A program made the position numbers and the translations under genes. Of a stretch of DNA of 64,000 nt, positions 55,412 to 63,174 are shown piece by piece. The stretch is from Pseudomonas coleopterorum (GTDB lineage Bacteria; Pseudomonadota; Gammaproteobacteria; Pseudomonadales; Pseudomonadaceae), in NCBI RefSeq assembly GCF_900105555.1, contig NZ_FNTZ01000001.1, forward strand, positions 2,108,001-2,172,000, given 5' to 3'. Each line of letters opens with the position of its first letter. Positions within the stretch are counted from its first letter, which is position 1. Under the pieces are notes generated by a model, which did no database searches, was not told the origin of the DNA, and saw only the letters and a program-made list of their open reading frames with translations.

Positions 55412-57349
55412 CTAGCCCTTCACCGATGATTCCTGCGGCCCGTATAGACGGGTCGCGGCGAAGGCCTGCGGGTCCGCCGCCTGATACTTCCTCATGCGCC
55501 GCCACAGGGTCGTGGTGCTGATCTGCAACAGCCGCGCCGCCTGTTCGCGGTTGCCTCGCACGCTCTGCAACGTGTCGAGCAGCACCTGCTGCTCGCTGCG
55601 GGCGATTCCAGGGGTGGCCGGGGCGATCGGGGGCAAGTCTTCCAGTGCTTCTTCCACCCAGGCGCCGCTCATGTCGCGGCCCTGGCTCATGACCGCCAGA
55701 CGTTCGACGATATTGCCCAGCTGTCGAATGTTGCCCGGCCATTCGTGGGCGCTCAGCCGCGCCAGCAGCTGCGGCCCAGGGGGCGCAGCGGGGATGCCTG
55801 AGCTGGCCAGCAGGTGGGTGACCAGTTCCGGAATGTCCTGACGGCGTTCGCGCAGGGCAGGCAATTGCAGTTTGAGCACGCAGATGCGGTAGAAGAAGTC
55901 CTCGCGAAACAACCCCTGGGCGACCAACTGCGGTAGGCGTTTGTTGCTGGCGGTGATGATGCGAATGTCCACCGGCGTGACCTTGTCGTCGCCGATTCGC
56001 ACCACCTTGCGCTCCTGCAGCGTGCGCAGCAGTTTGAGCTGGATTTCCGCCGATGTTTCGCTGATCTCGTCGAGAAAGATCGTGCCGGTGTGAGCCAGCT
56101 CGAACACACCGGCCTTGCCCTCGGCCAGGGCACCGGTGAAAGCGCCTTTTACATAGCCGAACAGCTCGCTCTCCAGCACGCCAGGCGCGAAGGCTGCGCA
56201 GTTGATCGCCACGAACGGACCGTGGCGGCGTTTCGAGGCGTTGTGAATGCTCTGGGCGAACAGCTCTTTGCCGGTTCCGGTTTCGCCTTCGATCATCACC
56301 GTGCTGTCCACCGCAGCGAAGGTCTGCGCCAGCCGCTTGGCCTTGGCCAGTGCCGGACTGCTACCGATGATCGAAGCGAAGGTGTTCTCGGCCACATGCT
56401 GGCGCGCAAGTTGCCGGCGCATTTTCTGCTCGATGGCTTTGATTTCAGTCTGCTTCTGCAGGGTTGCGACGGCGCCGATCACCTGTTGGCCCAAAGTGAT
56501 CGGCGCGATGCTCAGGGTCAGCGACAGGCGCCCCAGATTGATGAGGGCGCCACGCACCGCCTCGCCCTTGTCCAGCACCCGGGCGAAGTAATCCTGGGGC
56601 AGCAGACCGGCCACCTTGTCGCCACAGCCTACGGCTCCCAGGTACTGGGTGGCGACATTGTTCATGTTGGTAATGACCCCATCGCTGTCGATGCTGAAAA
56701 TGCCTTCGGACACGCAATCGAGGATGGAGCGGATCATTTCGTAGCGGCCCTGCAGTTCCAGCCGCTTGTGCAGACGCTCCTGCTCGATGCGCAGCAGGTG
56801 CAGGGCTTCGTCGATGGCATCGACGGCGGCGTCGGCATCGGCCTCGGACATCACGTAGCGCAGGCCGCGCGCCCTGACGGCCGGCTCCAGCGACAGACCG
56901 CCGATGGCCACTTCGATGCCTTCGGCCTGCAGACGGTCGAGTTGCAGGTCGGTGCTCTGGGCGCTGCCGAACGGGTCGATCGAGCAGATGGTCACCGCCG
57001 GCATGAAGGGCCGGGCCTTTTCCAGGATGGCGGCGTAACCGTCCGAGGTGGCCAGGAAGGCGATCCGCTGCGACACCTTCAGCGCCTGGTGGTAGGCATT
57101 GATGCAATCGAAAAAGGTATGACGCACCTCCACGATCGGCACCTGGAAGCGCTCGCGCAGCACGCTGGCGGTCTTGCCGCGGCTGATCAGCACACTGGCG
57201 CCCGCATCGAGCGCCTGTTGCGCCATCAGTACCGCCTGGTGCTGCGCGGCCTCCACCACGGCCACGGTCAGGCCGCGTCGTTCCAATACCTGGTTCATCA
57301 CGGCAGTAAGGGTGGTGGAGGGGGAGATGACGGCCAGTTTGCCCTGCAT
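55412..57349 (-). CDS. PrpR-like sigma54-dependent activator
   Basis: 645 residues from the ATG at 57349 (AAGG upstream). An ATG at 57379 adds 10 residues. N-terminal PrpR_N/PhoD-like sensor (about 1-190, IAVISPS-type start LAVISPSTTLTAV, then ASVLISRGKTASVLRE and VRHTFFDCINAYHQAL), a PAS domain (about 215-320), the AAA+ domain with Walker A GETGTGKE, the sigma54-contact motif KGAFTGAL, Walker B FLDEIS, and R-finger region, and a Fis-type helix-turn-helix (REQAARLLQISTTTLWRRMRKY). PrpR activates 2-methylcitrate genes, sensing 2-methylcitrate. Here it is divergent from a dehydrogenase-aldolase-transporter operon with a sigma54 promoter, so it most likely controls that operon. Confidence 0.92.
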   Translation of the reverse strand: MQGKLAVISPSTTLTAVMNQVLERRGLTVAVVEAAQHQAVLMAQQALDAGASVLISRGKTASVLRERFQVPIVEVRHTFFDCINAYHQALKVSQRIAFLATSDGYAAILEKARPFMPAVTICSIDPFGSAQSTDLQLDRLQAEGIEVAIGGLSLEPAVRARGLRYVMSEADADAAVDAIDEALHLLRIEQERLHKRLELQGRYEMIRSILDCVSEGIFSIDSDGVITNMNNVATQYLGAVGCGDKVAGLLPQDYFARVLDKGEAVRGALINLGRLSLTLSIAPITLGQQVIGAVATLQKQTEIKAIEQKMRRQLARQHVAENTFASIIGSSPALAKAKRLAQTFAAVDSTVMIEGETGTGKELFAQSIHNASKRRHGPFVAINCAAFAPGVLESELFGYVKGAFTGALAEGKAGVFELAHTGTIFLDEISETSAEIQLKLLRTLQERKVVRIGDDKVTPVDIRIITASNKRLPQLVAQGLFREDFFYRICVLKLQLPALRERRQDIPELVTHLLASSGIPAAPPGPQLLARLSAHEWPGNIRQLGNIVERLAVMSQGRDMSGAWVEEALEDLPPIAPATPGIARSEQQVLLDTLQSVRGNREQAARLLQISTTTLWRRMRKYQAADPQAFAATRLYGPQESSVKG

Positions 57350-57455
57350 GGGAGGCGCCCTTCTTGTTGGAGTTGTCATGGATCGATGGCACGCATTGCA
57401 CGTTAGGGGCTGATGAAAGCTTTTGCAATCAACTGAAATGACTCAGCAGGTGAAT

Positions 57456-57467
57456 GGACTGCAGTCC
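57456..57467. promoter_or_regulatory. Palindrome, candidate activator-binding site
   Basis: GGACTGCAGTCC is a perfect 12-base palindrome 60 bases upstream of the -24 element of the sigma54 promoter, a suitable distance for an upstream activating sequence bound by the divergent PrpR-like regulator. Confidence 0.5.
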
Positions 57468-57527
57468 TGTATTTTTGCCGAACTCAACTCTCTGATTTTG
57501 TTCGATAAAAACTCAATCAGCGAACTT

Positions 57528-57543
57528 TGGCACATGCCTTGCT
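57528..57543 (+). promoter_or_regulatory. Sigma54 promoter (-24/-12)
   Basis: TGGCAC-ATGCC-TTGCT matches the sigma54 consensus TGGCACG-N4-TTGCW at all core positions. It lies about 40 bases before the ATG at 57583, opposite a sigma54 activator gene. Confidence 0.88.
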
Positions 57544-57582
57544 CCCACTCCTTCAATAACAATACAAAGAAGGAATGCACGG

Positions 57583-58464
57583 ATGAAACTGGTCTTCATC
57601 GGGTTTGGCGAGGCCGCCTACCACCTGGCCACCGGTCTGCACACCCAAGCCGATCTGCAAGTCGGCGCCTACGATGCCCACGCAGACGATCCCCAACGCG
57701 GCGCGGCGATCCGCCAGCGCGCCGAGCACACCCGAGTCACGCTCTTCGACTCTCTGGAAAACGCCTGTCAAGGCGCCCGCTTCATCTTCTGTCTGACCAG
57801 TGCCAGCAGCGCCCTGGCAGTGGCCGAGCGCATCCTGCCGCTGCTCGTTGCCGGGCAAACCTACGTCGACATGAACTCGGCCGCGCCCACCGTCAAGCAG
57901 GCCATCGACGCATTGCCCAGGGCCGAAGGCGTGGCGTTCTGCGACGCCGCGGTCATGGGCACGGTGCCTGGCAACAATCACCGCGTGCCCATGTTGCTGG
58001 CAGGTGAGGGCGCATCGGTTTTTGCCGAAGCGTTCACGCCCTACGGCATGCGCCTGACCGTGCTCGACGCCGAGGCGGGCGCTGCGTCGGCGATCAAGAT
58101 GCTCAAAAGCGTGGTGATGAAAGGCCTGCCGCAACTGCTGATCGAAGCCTTTCAGGCGGGGGAAAAGTTCGGCGTGCTCGACACCCTGGTCGAGTCGCTG
58201 GGCGAATCCCTCGATGGCAAGACCGTCGAGCAACTGGCCAACACCTTTACCGCCCGCACCCTGATCCACGCCAAGCGCCGTAGCGCCGAAATGGACGACG
58301 TGGTCGCCACCCTCGAAGACGCCGGGGTCGACGCCACCATGTCCCGGGCCAGCCATCGCCAGCTGGAAAAGCTCGCCGCCACCGACTGGCACACGCAACT
58401 GGGCGAGAACGGCAGCGAGCTGGACTACCGCGCCGCCATTCGCCACCTGGTCAACCATCGCTGA
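57583..58464 (+). CDS. NAD(P)-dependent beta-hydroxyacid dehydrogenase-like protein (DUF1932 type)
   Basis: 293 residues. N-terminal Rossmann fold (MKLVFIGFGEAAYHLATGL), a 6-phosphogluconate/3-hydroxyisobutyrate dehydrogenase middle with YVDMNSAAPTVKQ and the substrate/catalytic Lys in SAIKMLKSVVMKG, and a C-terminal helical part with TMSRASHRQLEKLAA typical of the DUF1932 group. It likely oxidises a 3-hydroxy acid with a carboxylate-rich substrate. A GAAGGAATG ribosome-binding region precedes the ATG. First gene of the sigma54-controlled operon. Confidence 0.85.
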   Translation: MKLVFIGFGEAAYHLATGLHTQADLQVGAYDAHADDPQRGAAIRQRAEHTRVTLFDSLENACQGARFIFCLTSASSALAVAERILPLLVAGQTYVDMNSAAPTVKQAIDALPRAEGVAFCDAAVMGTVPGNNHRVPMLLAGEGASVFAEAFTPYGMRLTVLDAEAGAASAIKMLKSVVMKGLPQLLIEAFQAGEKFGVLDTLVESLGESLDGKTVEQLANTFTARTLIHAKRRSAEMDDVVATLEDAGVDATMSRASHRQLEKLAATDWHTQLGENGSELDYRAAIRHLVNHR

Positions 58465-58474
58465 GGACAACCCC

Positions 58475-59179
58475 ATGAATACCGAACACTATCTGCCCCT
58501 GCCTGAACGGATCCCCCAAGACCTGCTCGACCGATTTCGCAAGCTCAGTCCCGCCCAGTTGTGCGATGGCATGGCCAAGCTGGGCATCGCCCGCAACGGC
58601 GCCATGGACGCCGACCTGATGCCGCTCGACGAGCGCAAGGTCATGCTCGGCACCGCGTACACCGTCGACACCGAAGACGGCGACAACTTTCCGATTCACG
58701 TGGCCGTGTATCAGGGACAACCGGGCTATGTGCTGGTGGTCGCCGGCAAGGGCTATCCGGGGCGGGCCTACATCGGCGACCTGATGGCCGGCGCTGCGCA
58801 GGCCGTCGGGCTCACCGGGCTGGTCATCGATGGCTGCGTGCGCGACAAGGTGCCGCTCGCCGAGCTGGACATCCCCGTCTACGCCAAAGGCTTCATGCAG
58901 CGCAGTCCGGGCAAGCAGGGGCCCGGCAAGATCAACACCACCGTGACCTGCGCCGGTGTCGAGGTGGCAGCGGGCGATCTGGTGTTCGGCGACTACGACG
59001 GCGTCACCGTAGTGCCGCGGGCACGCCTGCTGGAAGTGCTCGAAGCATCGGAAAAGAAGAGCGCTTACGAAGAGCAGCGCCGTGAAGTGATCGACCACTA
59101 CGTGCGCTGCCGCGATGGCGGCGAGCCGCTGCCCGAGCTGGCACCCGACTGGGTCACCCAATTGCTGCAGGGCCGCTGA
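58475..59179 (+). CDS. RraA-family protein, 4-hydroxy-4-methyl-2-oxoglutarate aldolase-like
   Basis: 234 residues. RraA/HMG-aldolase fold: QLCDGMAKLGIARN, GTAYTVDTEDGDN, HVAVYQGQPGYVLVVAGKGYPGRAYIGDLMAGAAQAVGLTGLVIDGCVRDKVPLAELDIPVYAKGF with the metal/substrate Arg and Asp of IDGxxRD. It is longer than regulatory RraA (about 160) and keeps the aldolase residues, so it probably cleaves 4-hydroxy-4-methyl-2-oxoglutarate or a 4-carboxy relative to pyruvate plus an oxoacid, or decarboxylates oxaloacetate. It starts 10 bases after the dehydrogenase stop. Confidence 0.88.
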   Translation: MNTEHYLPLPERIPQDLLDRFRKLSPAQLCDGMAKLGIARNGAMDADLMPLDERKVMLGTAYTVDTEDGDNFPIHVAVYQGQPGYVLVVAGKGYPGRAYIGDLMAGAAQAVGLTGLVIDGCVRDKVPLAELDIPVYAKGFMQRSPGKQGPGKINTTVTCAGVEVAAGDLVFGDYDGVTVVPRARLLEVLEASEKKSAYEEQRREVIDHYVRCRDGGEPLPELAPDWVTQLLQGR

Positions 59180-59263
59180 AGGCCGACAGGCTCGGCGGCC
59201 GAGGCCGGGCCTGCGTAATAGACGCTGCTTCTCACGATAAAAATAATAGGTGGAGACGTTCGG

Positions 59264-60625
59264 ATGCTGACCATTCTGGGCTATACGTTGATCACGTCGT
59301 TCCTGCTGCTGGTGATCAGGCAGAAACTTTCGCCCTTCACTGGCTTGATCGTCGTCTCACTGGCGGTCGGGGTGCTGGTGTGCCTGCTCAGCGGTGTGCC
59401 GCTGGAGATGATCATCAAGTGGATCAGGGAGGGCCTGTTCTATTCCCAGGGCGCAGACGGCAAGGTCTCTCTGGGCACCGTGAACCCGACGGTGATGATT
59501 CTGTTCGCCGTACTGTATTTCAGCCTGATGATGAACGTGGGGCTGTTCGACCCGCTGTGCACGTACCTGATCCGCAAGGCCAACGGCGACCCGCTGAAGA
59601 TCATCCTGGTGACGGCATTCACCTCCTCGGTGGTGACCCTGGACGGTGACGGCACCACCACCATCCTGATCATTACCACCGCGTTCCTACCGCTGTACAA
59701 GCAGATGGGCATGAAGCTGTCCAACCTGGCCATGCTGATCATCCTGCCGTGCGGGCTGGGCAACTGCCTGCCCTGGGGCGGTCCGCTGGCACGGGCGGCG
59801 GCGGTGCTGAACCTTGAGGTCAACACGCTGTTCGTGGCGATCCTGCCGATTCTGGGGGTGTCGTTCATCTACGTGTTCGGCATGGCATACCTGATGGGCA
59901 TCAAGGAGCGCAAGCGCCTGGGCTTCGTTGCCGGTGAAAAGGTCATTGTCACCGCCGAGCAGATCGCCGACATGGTCACGGTCATCGAAGACCACGACAA
60001 GGAACTGAAGCGGCCCAAGCTGTTTCTGTTCAACCTGGCACTGACGGTGGTCATGCTGGTGATCCTCATCGCCGGCTGGGCCAGTGGCGCGGTGGTGTTC
60101 ATGCTGGGCACGGCACTGGCACTGACCGTCAACTACACCGCAGTGGAGCAGCGCGAGCGCATCACCGCCAACGGCGGCGATGCAGTGGCGGTGGCATCGA
60201 TCATTCTGGCGGCGGGCTGCTTCCTCGGCATCTTCAACGGCAGCGGCATGGCCGGCGCGGTGGCCGAGCACATGGCCAGCCTGATTCCCGAATCGATGGG
60301 CAGCCACACGGCGCTGATCTTCGCCTTCCTCGGCGCGCTGGCCTGCTACGCATTGCCGGTGGATGCGTACTATTTCGGCATCCTGCCAGTGGTCGCGCCG
60401 ATCGCGTACAGCTTTGGCATCACCCCCACCGAAATCGGCGTTGCTTCGTTCATGGGCCAGGCGCTGCGCTACGCCAGCCCCACCGTGGCCTGGCTGTTCC
60501 TGCTGATGAACCGCACCGAGATGACCTTCGGTGAATACCAGAAGGAGTTCTTCAAGTGGTCGCTGCCGATGTTCGGGATCTTTCTGGTCACGGCAATCGT
60601 GACCGGCGAACTGCCGATCGGTTGA
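59264..60625 (+). CDS. CitMHS-family carboxylate transporter
   Basis: 453 residues. About 11-12 membrane segments. The CitMHS signature region VTLDGDGTTTILIITTAFLPLYKQMGMKLSNLAML and GNCLPWGGPLARAAAVL is clear. Family members import citrate or related di/tricarboxylates with Mg2+ or other metal ions. GGTGGAG lies 8 bases before the ATG. It is the last gene of the operon; with the aldolase and dehydrogenase it defines a route for an imported hydroxylated carboxylate. Confidence 0.92.
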   Translation: MLTILGYTLITSFLLLVIRQKLSPFTGLIVVSLAVGVLVCLLSGVPLEMIIKWIREGLFYSQGADGKVSLGTVNPTVMILFAVLYFSLMMNVGLFDPLCTYLIRKANGDPLKIILVTAFTSSVVTLDGDGTTTILIITTAFLPLYKQMGMKLSNLAMLIILPCGLGNCLPWGGPLARAAAVLNLEVNTLFVAILPILGVSFIYVFGMAYLMGIKERKRLGFVAGEKVIVTAEQIADMVTVIEDHDKELKRPKLFLFNLALTVVMLVILIAGWASGAVVFMLGTALALTVNYTAVEQRERITANGGDAVAVASIILAAGCFLGIFNGSGMAGAVAEHMASLIPESMGSHTALIFAFLGALACYALPVDAYYFGILPVVAPIAYSFGITPTEIGVASFMGQALRYASPTVAWLFLLMNRTEMTFGEYQKEFFKWSLPMFGIFLVTAIVTGELPIG

Positions 60626-60747
60626 GGGCGGTGCTTGGCGCTCATCGTGCCTGCGGTGAATTCCGATCAAACGGCCGAGGGGCACGCCGGTCTATCCCTG
60701 TACAGCGAGTGCGGGGATACCCCCTGCGCCATCGTCGAGGGCAACAC

Positions 60748-61473
60748 ATGAACCCTGTGTTCGATCAGGTCGCTTTCCTGGGTTTCGACGTATTCGGTAC
60801 CGTCGTCGACTGGCGTACCAGCGTGGCACGGGAGGTGGAACCCTTTCTGGCGCGTCATGCCATTTCAGTCGATCCGTTGCAGTTCGCCAGCGATTGGCGC
60901 GGGCTGTATCAGCCCTCGATGGAGGAGGTGAGGTCGGGGCGGCGGCAATACGTGACATTGGATGTGCTCAACCGCGAGAACCTGGACACGGTGCTAACGC
61001 GACATGGCGTGGACCTGGCCGCTATCCCGGGCCAGCAGCGCGACGAGCTGACCAGGGCATGGGAACGCCTCGACCCGTGGCCCGACTCCGTGGCCGGGCT
61101 CACCCGACTCAAGCGCAGGTTCGCCATCGGCGCGCTGTCCAACGGGCACATTGCCGGGATGCTCAACCTGGCCCGATATGCCGGTCTGCCTTGGGACGTG
61201 ATTGGCGGTGCAGAACTGAGCCGCTCCTACAAGCCGCAGGCGGTGACCTATCAACGGACCATCGCCGCCGTGGGGCGTTTGCCTGAGGAAACCGCGATGG
61301 TCGCCGCGCACAACGACGATCTGGTCGCGGCCCGGGAAAACGGCATGCGCACGGTATTCGTCTGCCGGCCCACCGAGTACGGAGCCCAGCAGACCAAGGA
61401 TCTGGCTCCGACCCAGGCGTGGGACATCGTCGTCAGCTCATTGACTGAAGCGGCCGACGCGCTGGGGTGCTGA
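60748..61473 (+). CDS. HAD-type (S)-2-haloacid dehalogenase-like protein
   Basis: 241 residues from the ATG at 60748. The haloacid-dehalogenase type II pattern: nucleophile Asp in FLGFDVFGTVVDWRTS, Arg in VDWR, motif II SNGHIAGML, motif III Lys in SRSYKPQAVTYQ, and motif IV AAHNDDLVAARENGM. Many such genes act on physiological 2-haloacids or are of unknown substrate. It lies 122 bases after the CitMHS gene in the same direction and may be a separate unit with the VOC gene. Confidence 0.9.
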   Translation: MNPVFDQVAFLGFDVFGTVVDWRTSVAREVEPFLARHAISVDPLQFASDWRGLYQPSMEEVRSGRRQYVTLDVLNRENLDTVLTRHGVDLAAIPGQQRDELTRAWERLDPWPDSVAGLTRLKRRFAIGALSNGHIAGMLNLARYAGLPWDVIGGAELSRSYKPQAVTYQRTIAAVGRLPEETAMVAAHNDDLVAARENGMRTVFVCRPTEYGAQQTKDLAPTQAWDIVVSSLTEAADALGC

Positions 61474-61503
61474 ATTCATGGATTACCAAGCGAGGACTTG
61501 TCG

Positions 61504-61887
61504 ATGATCGATCATCTGGACCACATCGTACTTACCACCACCGATCTGCCCGCCTGCCAGCACTTCTATGTCGAAGTGCTGGGCATGCAACTGGAAACCT
61601 TCGGCGAAAGTCGCCAAGCGTTTCGGTTCGGCCATCAGAAGATCAACGTGCACGTGCGCGGCCATGAATTCGAACCCAAGGCACATCTGCCGGTTCCGGG
61701 TGCACTGGACCTGTGTTTCATTGTCAGTTGCACCCTGGAGCAGGTGATGGATCGTCTGGGAGCGCATGCGTGGCCCATCCTCGAAGGCCCAATCAACCGT
61801 ACCGGGGCCACGGGCCCTATCCGTTCGGTGTACGTGCGCGACCCTGATCTGAACCTCATCGAACTATCCGAATATGTAGCGGACTGA
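61504..61887 (+). CDS. VOC-family (glyoxalase/dioxygenase superfamily) protein
   Basis: 127 residues from the ATG at 61504. Two beta-alpha-beta-beta-beta units: MIDHLDHIVLTTTDLPACQHFYVEVLGM with a first metal His, and GPIRSVYVRDPDLNLIELSEY with the terminal Glu, the usual VOC metal ligands. It may be a glyoxalase-type isomerase or a small resistance/dioxygenase-like enzyme; substrate unknown. It follows the dehalogenase-like gene by 30 bases. Confidence 0.9.
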   Translation: MIDHLDHIVLTTTDLPACQHFYVEVLGMQLETFGESRQAFRFGHQKINVHVRGHEFEPKAHLPVPGALDLCFIVSCTLEQVMDRLGAHAWPILEGPINRTGATGPIRSVYVRDPDLNLIELSEYVAD

Positions 61888-61952
61888 GATTCGATAGTTT
61901 CAAATACCGACCGTAGTAGTCATCGGCCGTGTAGGGTTTGGCGCGATCAACG

Positions 61953-62855
61953 TCAACGCGCCAAGAGCTGTTCGACTTCTTCACGATTGGGTGCATAAGC
62001 GCCGGCATTGGCGCAGGACACCGAAGCACATGCCGCAGAGAAGGCCAGGCGCGCCTGCGCCGCTTCGATGCCCAACAGGCCCGAAGCCAGCCAGCCTGCC
62101 ATGCTCGCGTCGCCGGCACCCACGGTGTCGGCCACCTCGACGGCGATGGCGGCCTGCTCGACCTTGCTGCCCAGGGTGAATAACACCATGCCATCGGCGC
62201 CACGGGTGAACAGTACCTGAGCGTTCGCGTTCATCTCGCGCAGCTGCTGCAGGGCCTGTTCTTCGCTCAAACCGGGATAGATCTGACGCAAGTCTTCATC
62301 CGACAGCTTGATGATGTCCGCCAGTTCCACCATGGCCGGAAAGGTTACCTCGCGGTAACGGCTGTCCATCAGGTTGCGCCAGTTGGGGTCGTAGCTGATC
62401 AGCTTGCCGTGTCGCTTCACCTGCCGAGCCACTTCCACCAGCCTGTCACCCAGTGGCTGGCGCGCCAGGCTGATGCAGCTGAAATGGCAGAGTTGCGCAG
62501 CTTCCAGCCAGCCCGCTGGCAAAAGCTGAACGTCAAAATGCAGATCGGCCTCGCCGGCGAAAAAATAACGGGGAGGGTGGCTGGAGGGCACGATCGCCAC
62601 CAACGGATCGGCGTCGATACGCTGCAGGAAACGCATGTCCAGGCCTGCGGCTTCGGACTGCCTGAACAGCTCATCCCCCAGCGAATCGGTACTGATCGAA
62701 CCGGCGAACGCCGTCGAGACCCCAAGGCGACTCATGGCCCGCGCCACGTTCCACGGCGCGCCACCCGGATAGCCCTGCCAGCGCCCGGGTGCATGTTGGA
62801 CCAGGTCGGTGAGTGCTTCACCAAACACCACGACTGCGGGCAGTTGCCTGTTCAT
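61953..62855 (-). CDS. PfkB-family sugar kinase (fructokinase-like)
   Basis: 300 residues from the ATG at 62855 (AGAGGAAG upstream). Ribokinase/PfkB fold: VVVFGEALTDLVQ, the sugar-binding GGAPWNVARAMSRLG, and the catalytic signature VADTVGAGDASMAGWL with the base Asp. The pattern matches bacterial fructokinases (ScrK-like) more than ribokinase. It converges with the VOC gene. No sugar transporter is adjacent. Confidence 0.92.
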   Translation of the reverse strand: MNRQLPAVVVFGEALTDLVQHAPGRWQGYPGGAPWNVARAMSRLGVSTAFAGSISTDSLGDELFRQSEAAGLDMRFLQRIDADPLVAIVPSSHPPRYFFAGEADLHFDVQLLPAGWLEAAQLCHFSCISLARQPLGDRLVEVARQVKRHGKLISYDPNWRNLMDSRYREVTFPAMVELADIIKLSDEDLRQIYPGLSEEQALQQLREMNANAQVLFTRGADGMVLFTLGSKVEQAAIAVEVADTVGAGDASMAGWLASGLLGIEAAQARLAFSAACASVSCANAGAYAPNREEVEQLLAR

Positions 62856-63174
62856 CCAGCTTCCTCTTGTTATGTGGGGCACCGCTCGAATGGATCGAAC
62901 GTGGAGCCGGGCAACACCGCCGCAGGCATCCGCAAAGTTTCGGCAACATACTCTGAAAGGCCGGGGCGCTGGTAGCCTGGTTCTTGCACCGTGCTGATAC
63001 TTTTTTGCCAATCACCGCATTGCCTGCATGCTCATGCCAAAGGGCGACTGCGTTTACCGCTTTCTGCACCCACGGCAAAGAATCTACAAAAACCTATACA
63101 GTTTTCCAGTTCTGTGACGATACAGATGGCGAGATGCCATGGATCAGGCCCGCCACCTGTATAGAGCTCTATTC
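62856..63174. other. Intergenic region without recognised features
   Basis: About 320 bases between the divergent sugar kinase and the PAS-domain sensor. I see no ORF with a ribosome-binding site and no clear promoter. Several ACAG/CTGT words near 63095-63125 do not have LexA spacing. Confidence 0.5.

Noticed and set aside
63095..63130. LexA (SOS) box before the PAS-domain gene
   Set aside because: CTGT and ACAG words are present, but the spacing is 6 bases instead of 8, so it does not match the SOS box.
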